This document shows positions 18,483-27,011 of a stretch of 64,000 bases of DNA, piece by piece. This DNA is from Aalborgiella sp963841045. GTDB lineage: Bacteria > Pseudomonadota > Gammaproteobacteria > Burkholderiales > Burkholderiaceae_C. A model generated the notes under the pieces. It was not told the DNA's origin. It made no database searches and saw nothing but the letters and a program-made list of their open reading frames with translations. Made by a program: the position numbers and the translations under genes. The stretch's first letter is position 1. Every line of letters begins with the position of its first letter. The DNA is taken from assembly GCA_963841045.1 (NCBI GenBank), contig CAWJBD010000001.1, positions 186,001 through 250,000 on the forward strand. Reading direction: 5' to 3'.

Positions 18483-19635
18483 ATTTTTGTTACTGACATT
18501 TGTTGCAGTCGTTGGACTGTTGTTGATTTGGCAATGGTGGAAAAGCCGCGAGAGAAGCATCAGACAGCGACACGCATCTGAAATTAAAGCGCTTAATGAT
18601 CAGCTTTCACAATCTTTCGTACAGTTGCAGGCTTTCTTGGATGCGATTCAAGCATCTCCCAATGGGGTGATTTTTTTAGATGGACAACGCCGCATCAAAT
18701 GGTGCAACCATGCAGCAGCCAATCTACTCGGCGTTGATAGCCAACGCGATATTGATCAACATATTGTTCATTTGGTTAGAAACCCCAAATTCCAACAATA
18801 CATCGCCGAGCAAAATTTCACAACTGAATTATTCTTTGAAGATAAAGCTCTTCAGTTGTACCCATATGGTAGTGCAGATAAAAACAATGCTAAAAATGCT
18901 CTTATTTTGATAAGAGATGTTTCTGCGATAACAAAAGCTGAAACCATGCGGCGCGATTTTGTAGCCAATGTATCGCACGAAATACGCACACCGCTGACAG
19001 TCATCAACGGCTATATAGAAACATTGCAATCCTTGTCATTAAGCCATGAAGAACAACAAAAATATTTAAATACCATGGCTTCACAAGGCCAGCGCTTAGA
19101 TGCCATCGTCACCGATTTATTAACTCTATCGAAGTTAGATGACCCCATACAGCCTTTGCATGAAATGGTTGATTTGCATCCACTTTTGATGCAATGCAAA
19201 CTCGATGCAGAGGCTTTGGCCATTACTTTAAAGAAAGAAATCACATTTCATTTTGATATTGAGTTTGGTGCAAAAATTCGAGGATCCAAAACTGAATTGT
19301 TAAGTGCAATCAGCAACCTTATCAATAACGCAGTTCGCTATTCATACAAATCAGGAAACATCAGCGTCACATGGGATAAATTCGTTTTAAGCGTTATAGA
19401 TACTGGGTGTGGCATTGCCAAGGAGGATATCCCGCGACTGACCGAACGGTTTTACCGCGCGGATAAGAGCCGAACACGCGAACAGCTTGACGAATCTGCA
19501 TCCAATGGTTCGGGTCTAGGATTGGCAATCGTGAAACATGTAGCATTGCGCCATGGTGCGACGCTAGAGATTGAGAGCACTCTGGGTGCAGGATCTACTT
19601 TTAAAATGCGCTTTCAAGAATCAAAACACAGTTAA
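18472..19635 (+). CDS. phoR: Phosphate regulon sensor kinase PhoR
   Basis: Inner-membrane histidine kinase partnering PhoB. It has 387 residues: a short N-terminal membrane segment (about 4-20), a coiled region, a PAS-like domain (about 55-155), the H-box FVANVSHEIRTPLTVINGYI (His near residue 169), and the ATPase domain with NLINNAVRYS (N box), VIDTGCGI (G1), RFYRADKSR and GSGLGLAIVKH (G2). It lacks a large periplasmic loop, as in PhoR generally. The ATG at 18472 lies within the 3' end of phoB. Confidence 0.95.
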   Translation: MLNEFLLLTFVAVVGLLLIWQWWKSRERSIRQRHASEIKALNDQLSQSFVQLQAFLDAIQASPNGVIFLDGQRRIKWCNHAAANLLGVDSQRDIDQHIVHLVRNPKFQQYIAEQNFTTELFFEDKALQLYPYGSADKNNAKNALILIRDVSAITKAETMRRDFVANVSHEIRTPLTVINGYIETLQSLSLSHEEQQKYLNTMASQGQRLDAIVTDLLTLSKLDDPIQPLHEMVDLHPLLMQCKLDAEALAITLKKEITFHFDIEFGAKIRGSKTELLSAISNLINNAVRYSYKSGNISVTWDKFVLSVIDTGCGIAKEDIPRLTERFYRADKSRTREQLDESASNGSGLGLAIVKHVALRHGATLEIESTLGAGSTFKMRFQESKHS

Positions 19636-20381
19636 TGATGTTGGAGTTTTCTTAATCGCTCAATATCATTTCTAACAACATCGGTGATTAAGCGCCTGTC
19701 ACGCTCTGATGTTGATTGTATTTCTCCGTAATTAACGACAGCAACAATGCCAGACGATTTAAGCGTTCGCCAAAGCGAAGCTAAAAAGGTTTCATCACCC
19801 ACAAAACTAGGGCCGTGACTGACCTCACCACTGTGTGCTTCGACAAATTTCATGGCTACTGGCTGGACTGGTGCTTCAGCCAATACTGCAGCTTGTAATA
19901 AATTCGAGTGAAACGGCAGTAAATCAATGCCATTCCCAGTAGTCCCTTCTGGAAAGACAGCCAAAATATCACCATTTTTCAATGCTTGGCTCATCTCATC
20001 AACCATGCGCAAGGCATCGCGTTTGCTGGTGCGTTCAATGAACAGAGTTCCCGAAGCATCAGCCAGTGTTCCAATCACAGGCCAATTTTTAACATCTGCC
20101 TTTGACACAAAACGACAATGTCGCGCGGCGTGCATCACCAGAATATCTAGCCAAGAAATGTGATTTGCCACCAATAACACGGGGCCCGCACGGGGTGGTT
20201 CTCCTTTCACAACCAATTGAATCGACAAGCGCTGAATCAAGCCATGCGCCCAGAATTCTACGTACCGACTTCTTTTTTCAGTTGACCATTTTGGGAAGTG
20301 ACCGTAAATGAAATACAAGCCCGCAACGACATGGGGCGCAATCTTCAGTAGTCTGACGACTGCAACAAATCGAGTCTTCAT
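19632..20381 (-). CDS. Lysophospholipid acyltransferase (PlsC-like)
   Basis: Member of the glycerophospholipid acyltransferase family, adding an acyl chain to 1-acyl-glycerol-3-phosphate or a related lipid at the inner membrane. It has an N-terminal hydrophobic segment, the HX4D motif in ANHISWLD, the substrate motif VFPEGTTGNG, and VQPVAMKF. At 249 residues it is normal for PlsC. It directly follows the pyrX stop with no gap, so it is probably co-transcribed. The 3' end overlaps convergent phoR by 4 bases. Precise substrate unknown. Confidence 0.85.
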   Translation of the reverse strand: MKTRFVAVVRLLKIAPHVVAGLYFIYGHFPKWSTEKRSRYVEFWAHGLIQRLSIQLVVKGEPPRAGPVLLVANHISWLDILVMHAARHCRFVSKADVKNWPVIGTLADASGTLFIERTSKRDALRMVDEMSQALKNGDILAVFPEGTTGNGIDLLPFHSNLLQAAVLAEAPVQPVAMKFVEAHSGEVSHGPSFVGDETFLASLWRTLKSSGIVAVVNYGEIQSTSERDRRLITDVVRNDIERLRKLQHH

Positions 20382-21710
20382 TCAATGTTGTGTTTTATCT
20401 TCATAAACGATTTGGCCTGCAACCAAAGTGGTACGCACTCTACCCGGCAATTCGTACCCTGAAAACGGTGTGTGTTTGCCTTGGCTGTACAAAGCCTCTG
20501 CATCCACCAACCAATGTGCATTGAGGTCAAATACACAGATATCTGCCACGCCACCCAACTTAAGCTCACCCAAACCAGAAAGTGATTTAGTCACTTTGTT
20601 TTGCGCTGCAGATGTCAAAACTTGGGCCGCTTGATGAGTCACTGTTGCCAATGCTTGAGACACTGTCACGTGATTGGTAGATTTGTCATTTTGCCATTTC
20701 AAAACCAAACTCAATAGCAATTCCAAACCTGTCGCACCAGGCTCACTATTAGCAAATGGCAAGGTTTTTGAATCTGCATCAACGGGTGTGTGGTCTGATA
20801 CCAAAGCGTCAATGGTTCCGTCAGCCAACCCTTTCCGCAGAGCATCACGATCAGTTTGCTGTCGCAGTGGCGGGTTCAGTCGGGCGCGACTGTCAAAATA
20901 ACCGATGTCTGTGTCGATCAGATGTAGTGAGTTGATGCTCACATCACAACTCACTTGCAAACCTTCTTTTTTAGCTTGTCGTACCAAATTCACGCCAGCT
21001 GCGCTGCTAATGCGGCAGATGTGCACTCGGGAGCCTGATACCGTTTTCATCAATTCAAAAATTGTGTGTAAGGCGATTAATTCAGCCGCCACGGGCACCC
21101 CAGAAAGACCCATGCGTGTTGCCAAAGCACCGCTGGCAGCTACGCCCTTGCCCAAATGTGCATCTTGCGGACGCAGCCAAACGGTATAACCAAAGGTGCT
21201 GGCATATTGCAAAGCGCGCTGTAAAACTTGGGTGTTTTCTAGAGGTACTTCTGCTTGACTGAAACCGACGCAACCTGCATCAAATAAACCAGACATTTCC
21301 GTCAAAGTTTCGCCTTTTAAGCCTTGCGTTAAAGCACCCAATGGAAATACGCGTGACTGCTGTTGGCGCTCTGAACGGAATTTCAACATCTCAATCAATC
21401 CCGCTTCGTCCAATACCGGATCTGTATCGGGCATACAAACCAAACTGGTCACTCCACCTGCAACGGCAGCATTCAACTCACTTTGCAACATGCCCTCATG
21501 TTCATATCCTGGCTCGCGTAATCGTGCAGCCAAATCAACCAAGCCAGGCATAACAATGCAGCCTTTAGCGTTAATGGTTTTATTCGGTACAAAGTCTGAA
21601 GCGATATTCTTTATGGCAACAATGTGTCCTGCAGCTATTGCCACATCGCAAACTTCATCAAAATTTGTAGCAGGATTGATGACACGGCCACCTTGAATCA
21701 AAATTTTCAT
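20382..21710 (-). CDS. pyrX: Inactive dihydroorotase homologue (PyrX/PyrC')
   Basis: Dihydroorotase-fold protein of 442 residues. Catalytic dihydroorotases carry a metal-binding HxH within DxHxHLRxPG. Here the equivalent reads DLAARLREPG (residues 59-68), so both histidines are replaced (Ala61, Arg63). The fold and later landmarks (ARLNPPLR, DALVSDHTPVD) remain. Such non-catalytic subunits occur in Pseudomonas and Burkholderiales, where they hold aspartate transcarbamoylase in its dodecameric form. The gene overlaps pyrB by 4 bases, which fits that partnership. A separate active dihydroorotase must be encoded elsewhere. Confidence 0.88.
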   Translation of the reverse strand: MKILIQGGRVINPATNFDEVCDVAIAAGHIVAIKNIASDFVPNKTINAKGCIVMPGLVDLAARLREPGYEHEGMLQSELNAAVAGGVTSLVCMPDTDPVLDEAGLIEMLKFRSERQQQSRVFPLGALTQGLKGETLTEMSGLFDAGCVGFSQAEVPLENTQVLQRALQYASTFGYTVWLRPQDAHLGKGVAASGALATRMGLSGVPVAAELIALHTIFELMKTVSGSRVHICRISSAAGVNLVRQAKKEGLQVSCDVSINSLHLIDTDIGYFDSRARLNPPLRQQTDRDALRKGLADGTIDALVSDHTPVDADSKTLPFANSEPGATGLELLLSLVLKWQNDKSTNHVTVSQALATVTHQAAQVLTSAAQNKVTKSLSGLGELKLGGVADICVFDLNAHWLVDAEALYSQGKHTPFSGYELPGRVRTTLVAGQIVYEDKTQH

Positions 21711-22669
21711 GCTTCATTCCCCGCAACAATACTCATCACTGCCATGCGCACGGCGATACCAAATGTCACTTGCGGCAGAATCACGCTTTGCTCGCCATCG
21801 ACCACTTTAGAATCAATCTCCACACCGCGATTAATGGGCCCTGGATGCATCACGATAGCGTCAGGTTTTGCCAATTGCAACTTCTCTTGTGTCAATCCAA
21901 AACCTTTGAAAAATTCTTGACTGCTAGGTAACAGAGCACCCGTCATGCGTTCATTTTGCACACGAAGCGTGATGACCACATCGCAGTCTTTGATACCTTC
22001 CTCCAGCGAATGACATACACGCACACCCATTTGAGACATGTTGCTAGGAACCAATGTTTTAGGACCCACAACACGCACTTCAGCGCAACCTAAAGTAGTT
22101 AAGGCATGAATATCTGACCGTGCAACACGTGAATGCAACACATCACCTACGATGGCTACCGTTAGATTCGAAAAATCTTTCTTGTAATGTCGAATGGTCA
22201 ACATATCCAACAAGCCCTGGGTGGGGTGTGCGTGACGACCGTCCCCCGCGTTGACCACATGCACATGGGGCGCAACGTGCTGAGCGATTAAGTAGGGCGC
22301 ACCAGATTCGCTGTGACGCACCACAAAAATATCGGCCGCCATGGCACTCAAATTGGCAATGGTATCTAAGAGTGATTCGCCCTTCGATGCCGAAGACCGT
22401 GCGATGTCCAAGTTAATCACATCGGCACTCAATCGTTTGGCCGCAATTTCAAATGTGGTGCGGGTGCGCGTTGAGTTTTCAAAAAATAAATTGAAAACGC
22501 TTTTACCGCGCAAGAGAGGGACTTTTTTTACCTCACGGTCGTTCAGCGATACAAACTTCTCGGCAGTATCCAAGATGTGGATCAGGGTATCTTTGGGTAA
22601 GCCCTCGGTAGACAACAGGTGAATCAATTCACCATGCTGATTGAGTTGTGGGTTTCGTTTGTTAAGCAT
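21707..22669 (-). CDS. pyrB: Aspartate carbamoyltransferase catalytic subunit
   Basis: Catalyses carbamoyl phosphate plus aspartate to carbamoyl-aspartate, the committed step of pyrimidine synthesis. It has the carbamoyl-phosphate loop FENSTRTRTTFE, HPTQGLLDMLTIR, and the aspartate-binding region (TLRVQNERMTG). It is 320 residues with an N-terminal extension typical of class A enzymes that associate with PyrC'. The gene lies between pyrR and pyrX, with a 21-base gap from pyrR and a 4-base overlap with pyrX. Confidence 0.96.
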   Translation of the reverse strand: MLNKRNPQLNQHGELIHLLSTEGLPKDTLIHILDTAEKFVSLNDREVKKVPLLRGKSVFNLFFENSTRTRTTFEIAAKRLSADVINLDIARSSASKGESLLDTIANLSAMAADIFVVRHSESGAPYLIAQHVAPHVHVVNAGDGRHAHPTQGLLDMLTIRHYKKDFSNLTVAIVGDVLHSRVARSDIHALTTLGCAEVRVVGPKTLVPSNMSQMGVRVCHSLEEGIKDCDVVITLRVQNERMTGALLPSSQEFFKGFGLTQEKLQLAKPDAIVMHPGPINRGVEIDSKVVDGEQSVILPQVTFGIAVRMAVMSIVAGNEA

Positions 22670-22690
22670 GGTGGGTTTGATTGTAATTAT

Positions 22691-23269
22691 TTATTTTTTG
22701 CTTTGCAGCTTGACCGACTCTTTGGGTTTAGACCGAACTTCCAAGCTAAAGTGGCCTGTGCTGCTTTTCGCCAAATACAAAGTCTGGTTATCAGGTAGAG
22801 CCAATTTAGCCGCAGCAAATTCTGCATGTACGGGTAGCTCGCGTCCACCTCTGTCAACCAACACCGCCAACTGCACCCGTTTGGGACGCCCATAGTCAAA
22901 TAGCTCGTTAACTACAGCGCGAATAGTGCGGCCGGTATACAACACATCGTCCAACAACAAAATATCAGCGCCATTGACCTCAAAAGGCAGATTGGTGTGT
23001 CCCGCACCGCTGATGCCGCGCTGCGAAAAATCATCTCTGTGCATGCTAGACGAAATAGTGCCAAATGGCATACTGAAGTTCAAATCTTGCTGCAAACGTT
23101 CAGCCAACCAAGCTCCGCCCGATGTCACACCCACTATTTGCATGGCCGGCGTGTGAACTTGTTTCACATATTGTCGCAATTGGGCGTACAGCGCTTCAGC
23201 ATCTAATGTCACAGATTCGACGGGCTGTGCATTGGTCGCATTGACAGATGCGCTTTGTGATGACGTCAA
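22691..23269 (-). CDS. pyrR: PyrR: pyr operon regulator / uracil phosphoribosyltransferase
   Basis: PRTase-fold protein. The PRPP loop DILLLDDVLYTGRTIRA, VTSGGAWLAERL and LVDRGGRELP identify PyrR. A longer frame from GTG 23305 is open, but the TTG at 23267-23269 is preferred. It overlaps the ruvX stop as TTGA and is preceded six bases upstream by a strong AAGGAG ribosome-binding site. That gives 192 residues. Its place at the head of pyrR-pyrB-pyrX supports a pyrimidine role; whether it binds RNA here as in Gram-positives is not shown. Confidence 0.92.
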   Translation of the reverse strand: MTSSQSASVNATNAQPVESVTLDAEALYAQLRQYVKQVHTPAMQIVGVTSGGAWLAERLQQDLNFSMPFGTISSSMHRDDFSQRGISGAGHTNLPFEVNGADILLLDDVLYTGRTIRAVVNELFDYGRPKRVQLAVLVDRGGRELPVHAEFAAAKLALPDNQTLYLAKSSTGHFSLEVRSKPKESVKLQSKK

Positions 23270-23718
23270 GTCAAGCTCCTTAAAAATTGCTCTAGGATGA
23301 TACACGCTGCTGCCGCATCGGGGTCTTTGGCGCCCATTTGCAAAGCTTCGGTGGTGCTAAAGCGCTCATCCACTTCAAATACGGGTAGTTTATAGCGTGC
23401 ATGCAGCTGCCTGCCAAATTTTTGCGCGCGGCGTGTGTTGTCGTGGGCTTCACCATCTTTGTAATATGGTACGCCTATCACAATGGCATCGGGCTGCCAC
23501 TCTTTGATGCGCGCTTCTATCAGCGGCCAGCGTGCATTGCCTTCTGCTTTTAAGGTGGCCAGCCCTTGGGCGCTGACGGTGATACGGTTCCCCACCGCTA
23601 CACCCGTGCGCTTCAAACCAAAATCAAAAGCAATGAATGACTGCAAGTTTGCTGGTATAGCAGCAGACAATTTCGAGCTACTGATTTCTTCCGTGGCAAT
23701 CTCTTCTTGAATCATCAT
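23266..23718 (-). CDS. ruvX: RuvX/YqgF Holliday-junction resolvase-like nuclease
   Basis: RNase H-fold protein implicated in rRNA 5' processing and recombination. It has the first catalytic Asp in IAFDFGLKRTGVAVG, VIGVPYYKDGE, EVDERFST, and the final DPDAAAACIILEQFL. The ATG at 23718 is chosen because it overlaps the yqgE stop as ATGA; ten further upstream codons are open. The stop overlaps the pyrR TTG start. The order yqgE-ruvX-pyrR-pyrB-pyrX is conserved in many beta- and gammaproteobacteria. Confidence 0.92.
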   Translation of the reverse strand: MMIQEEIATEEISSSKLSAAIPANLQSFIAFDFGLKRTGVAVGNRITVSAQGLATLKAEGNARWPLIEARIKEWQPDAIVIGVPYYKDGEAHDNTRRAQKFGRQLHARYKLPVFEVDERFSTTEALQMGAKDPDAAAACIILEQFLRSLT

Positions 23719-24353
23719 GCGCGCCCTGCCTGCGATGACAACATCCATGGTTCTACACCAAGTAATTTCAAGGCTTGGTTGTAGCGTTGTTCTATAGGGG
23801 AATCAAATATTAGCGCTGTGTCGGCTGCAACGGTAAGCCAGCTGTTGTCTGCCAGTTCAGATTCCAATTGCCCTGTGCCCCAAGAAGAATAGCCCAACGA
23901 AACGAGAACACGCTTGGGCCCAGCGCCCATAGACAAGGACTCCAGCACATCACGTGACGTCGTCATCTCTAATCCCCCTGGTATCACCATACTGGAAGCA
24001 TAAACAGTTTCGGACTTTGCAGAATCGCCAGCGGTGTTTGTACTTTGCATGGCTTCGTGCAAGATAAAACCACGTTCAGTTTGAACTGGACCACCATTGA
24101 ACACTGGGGCTTTCAACAAATCTTTGCGTGTGAGAGGTAAATCGACTTTATCAAACAGGTGTTTCAAATCAATTTCACTGGGTTTGTTGATCACCAGACC
24201 CAGTGCGCCTTGCTCATTATGCTCACACACATACACCACCGATTTGGCAAACTCTTCATCCTCTAAACCCGGCATCGCAATCAGAAAATGATGGGTAAGA
24301 TTAATGGGTGCAGAATCGAGTGGAGATTTGTGCGGTAGAGGAACATCAGACAT
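23715..24353 (-). CDS. yqgE: YqgE/AlgH family protein (UPF0301)
   Basis: Conserved protein of unresolved biochemical function. AlgH was first linked to alginate regulation in Pseudomonas. It shows the family's FLIAMPGLEDEEFAKSVVYV, NEQGALGLVINKP, FNGGPVQTERGFILH and a late LGYSSWGTGQLESEL. At 212 residues it is slightly longer than typical (about 190). First gene of the minus-strand group and divergent from phrB, with 19 bases between start codons. Confidence 0.92.
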   Translation of the reverse strand: MSDVPLPHKSPLDSAPINLTHHFLIAMPGLEDEEFAKSVVYVCEHNEQGALGLVINKPSEIDLKHLFDKVDLPLTRKDLLKAPVFNGGPVQTERGFILHEAMQSTNTAGDSAKSETVYASSMVIPGGLEMTTSRDVLESLSMGAGPKRVLVSLGYSSWGTGQLESELADNSWLTVAADTALIFDSPIEQRYNQALKLLGVEPWMLSSQAGRA

Positions 24354-24372
24354 GCGTTCATTTTAACGGAAC

Positions 24373-25905
24373 ATGAATAGTCAAAACAACAACCCAAACA
24401 GCAAGCAATATGACACAGGCTTGGTATGGTTCAGACGCGATTTGCGGGTGGACGACAACGCCGCGCTCTATCACGCCCTCAAGCGCTGCAAAAAAGTCTA
24501 TGCCGCATTCGTATTTGACAAAGCGATACTCGATACCCTGCCTGCTCAAGACCGCAGAGTTGAATTTATTCGCGAGTCTTTGCTTGAACTCAGTGGCAAG
24601 CTCAGCCAACTGGCACAACAAAACAAATTGGAAATTCAAAATTCAAAGGGATTACTGGTTTGCCACGCACTTGCCACACAAGAAATACCCAAGTTGGCGA
24701 AAAGTTTGGGCGTACAAGCCGTGTTTTGTAACCATGATTACGAACCACAGGCCATTGCCAGAGACACCACCGTTCTAGGGAAATTAGCGCATTTCGGCAT
24801 TGCATTTCATTCGTTCAAAGATCATGTTATTTTTGAGCGAAACGAATTGCTGACACAACAAGGCCGACCATATAGCGTATTCACGCCATACAAAAACGCT
24901 TGGCTTAAAAAACTTGGCAGTCGCTCGGATAGTTTTTACCTTAAACCCTACCCTGTCAAAACACATGCCAGCGCAATGGCGAATGTCACTGCAAACATAC
25001 CGTTGCCTTGGCAAACTCATGTGCCTGAATTGTTAGAAATTGGCTTTGAGCGCACCAATTTGAAACTACTCAAAATACCTACAGGTGCCAGTGGTGCGAA
25101 AGCTTTGTTTGAAGATTTTTTTGAACGCATAGACCACTACCACCAAACACGCGATTTCCCAGCTATTAAATGTCCCAGTTATTTGAGTGTGCACCTGCGC
25201 TTCGGTACCATCTCCATACGTCACTTGGCAAGTGTGGCTTACCAACTCAGTTTGCAAGGTAATGCGGGTGCAAGCACTTGGCTTGGCGAATTAATTTGGC
25301 GCGATTTCTATGCACAAATTTTATTCAACTATCCACATGTCGCAACGCAATCATTTAAACCGGCCTACGACGCAATCAAATGGGAACAAGGTGCAACTGC
25401 TAAACAATTGTTCAAAGCGTGGTGCGATGGACAAACTGGTTACCCAATTGTTGATGCCGCCATGATGCAAATCAGGCAAACCGGCTATATGCATAACCGC
25501 CTGCGCATGGTAGTAGCCAGTTTTTTGGTGAAAGATTTGGGTATTGATTGGCGCTGGGGTGAGCGGTATTTTGCCGAACACTTGAATGACTTTGACCTCG
25601 CTTCCAACAACGGCGGATGGCAATGGGCCAGCTCCAGTGGTTGCGATGCGCAACCCTATTTTCGTATTTTCAACCCCATCACACAAAGTGAAAAGTTTGA
25701 CGCTGATGGTAAATTCATTCGCCGATACTTGCCCCAGTTATCCAAACTCAGTAATAAGATCATTCATCAGCCTTGGTTTGCCAAACCACAGGAGTTACAA
25801 ACAGCACAAATAGAATTGGGTAAAGATTACCCACTGCCGATTGTGGAGCATGCACTGGCCAGAGAGACAACACTGGCAAGATATGCAATTGTGAAATCAG
25901 ACTAG
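24373..25905 (+). CDS. phrB: Deoxyribodipyrimidine photolyase (class I)
   Basis: FAD-dependent enzyme that splits cyclobutane pyrimidine dimers with light energy. An N-terminal Rossmann antenna domain (LVWFRRDLRVDDNAALYHAL) is followed by the helical FAD domain. Hallmarks are GEASTW-like GASTWLGELIWRDFYAQIL, TGYPIVDAAMMQ, TGYMHNRLRMVVASFLVKDL and WASSSGCDAQPYFRIFNP. It is 510 residues. The antenna chromophore (MTHF or deazaflavin) cannot be told. Monocistronic as far as can be seen. Confidence 0.95.
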   Translation: MNSQNNNPNSKQYDTGLVWFRRDLRVDDNAALYHALKRCKKVYAAFVFDKAILDTLPAQDRRVEFIRESLLELSGKLSQLAQQNKLEIQNSKGLLVCHALATQEIPKLAKSLGVQAVFCNHDYEPQAIARDTTVLGKLAHFGIAFHSFKDHVIFERNELLTQQGRPYSVFTPYKNAWLKKLGSRSDSFYLKPYPVKTHASAMANVTANIPLPWQTHVPELLEIGFERTNLKLLKIPTGASGAKALFEDFFERIDHYHQTRDFPAIKCPSYLSVHLRFGTISIRHLASVAYQLSLQGNAGASTWLGELIWRDFYAQILFNYPHVATQSFKPAYDAIKWEQGATAKQLFKAWCDGQTGYPIVDAAMMQIRQTGYMHNRLRMVVASFLVKDLGIDWRWGERYFAEHLNDFDLASNNGGWQWASSSGCDAQPYFRIFNPITQSEKFDADGKFIRRYLPQLSKLSNKIIHQPWFAKPQELQTAQIELGKDYPLPIVEHALARETTLARYAIVKSD

Positions 25906-25951
25906 TCCTACATATAACTCCGTCCATTTCCCACCCTTTACAACTATCAAC

Positions 25952-25973
25952 ATGTCACAAGATTGTCATCTTT
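25952..25973 (+). promoter_or_regulatory. Pho-box-like site upstream of ppk2
   Basis: Two TGTCA cores at 25953-25957 and 25964-25968 lie exactly 11 bases apart in ATGTCACAAGATTGTCATC, close to the PhoB consensus. A TAGAAT at 25991-25996 could be the -10 element. The site is about 50 bases before the ppk2 start. Confidence 0.65.
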
Positions 25974-26013
25974 TAGGGTTACGCTCGATTTAGAATGATG
26001 ATGGAGAGAGAAA

Positions 26014-26931
26014 TTGACAAATGACAACAGACACTTGATGCAACGTTTAAGAGACGATCTTAAAGACAGCTATGACGAAGAATTGGAACTTGAGCATGAA
26101 GACCTATTGGAAGCTTCAGCAAGTGGCTCACTTCTGACTCCAGAATCTGAAGAATACCGGGCAAATCGACGACTCTATTTCAAAGAACTTTTCCGCCTGC
26201 AAGCCGAACTGGTGAAATTACAAGACTGGATTGTCGATAAAAATCTCAAAGTGGTTGTTCTGTTTGAAGGACGAGACGCTGCAGGTAAAGGAGGCGTTAT
26301 CAAACGCATCACCCAACGTCTCAATCCGCGTGTCTGCAAAGTGGTCGCCTTGCCAGCGCCCAATATGCGCGAACGAACGCAATGGTACTTTCAACGATAT
26401 ATACCGCATTTACCAGCAGCGGGTGAGATCGTTTTATTTGATCGCAGTTGGTACAACCGTGCCGGTGTGGAACGCGTCATGGGATTTTGTGATGATGCGC
26501 AATACGAAGAATTTTTTGTCACAGCGCCTGAATTTGAAAAAATGTTAATTCGGTCTGGCATACATCTGATCAAATACTGGTTTTCAATTTCAGACGAAGA
26601 ACAAAGCTTGCGTTTTTTAGGCAGAATTCATGACCCTTTGAAACAGTGGAAACTGAGTCCGATGGACTTAGAGTCACGCAAGCGCTGGGAAGACTATACA
26701 AAAGCCAAAGAAATCATGTTTGAACGCACCCACAAACCAGATTCCCCTTGGTGGGTGGTGCAAGCAAATGATAAGAAAAAAGCAAGATTGAACTGTATCC
26801 ACCACTTGTTATCGCAATTTCCTTACGAAGAAGTAGATCATCCCAGCATCGTGCTTCCTGCACGCGAATACCGTGAAGACTACAGTCGACAAGCAGTACC
26901 TGACGAACTGATCGTACCCAATATCTATTAA
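26014..26931 (+). CDS. ppk2: Polyphosphate kinase 2 (class I)
   Basis: PPK2 family enzyme transferring phosphate between polyphosphate and nucleoside diphosphates. It has Walker A FEGRDAAGKGGVIKR, the lid region MRERTQWYFQRY, and Walker B-like FDRSWYNRAGVERVMGF. At about 305 residues with a single kinase domain it fits class I. The start is uncertain: TTG 26014 follows a good GGAGAG ribosome-binding site, while the first in-frame ATG is 26038. With ppx just downstream (80 bases) and a Pho box upstream, it is likely induced by phosphate starvation. Confidence 0.92.
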   Translation: MTNDNRHLMQRLRDDLKDSYDEELELEHEDLLEASASGSLLTPESEEYRANRRLYFKELFRLQAELVKLQDWIVDKNLKVVVLFEGRDAAGKGGVIKRITQRLNPRVCKVVALPAPNMRERTQWYFQRYIPHLPAAGEIVLFDRSWYNRAGVERVMGFCDDAQYEEFFVTAPEFEKMLIRSGIHLIKYWFSISDEEQSLRFLGRIHDPLKQWKLSPMDLESRKRWEDYTKAKEIMFERTHKPDSPWWVVQANDKKKARLNCIHHLLSQFPYEEVDHPSIVLPAREYREDYSRQAVPDELIVPNIY

Positions 26932-27011
26932 TTGCTGCGGCAAACATATCTTGGGTGTAATTGACAATACACCAAGGGTGCTATGCTTATACTATTTGCA
27001 TCCTTTAAATA

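Noticed and set aside
22691..23305. pyrR starting at GTG 23305
   Set aside because: That start would overlap ruvX by 40 bases and has no ribosome-binding site. The TTG at 23269 has AAGGAG at ideal spacing and a TTGA overlap.
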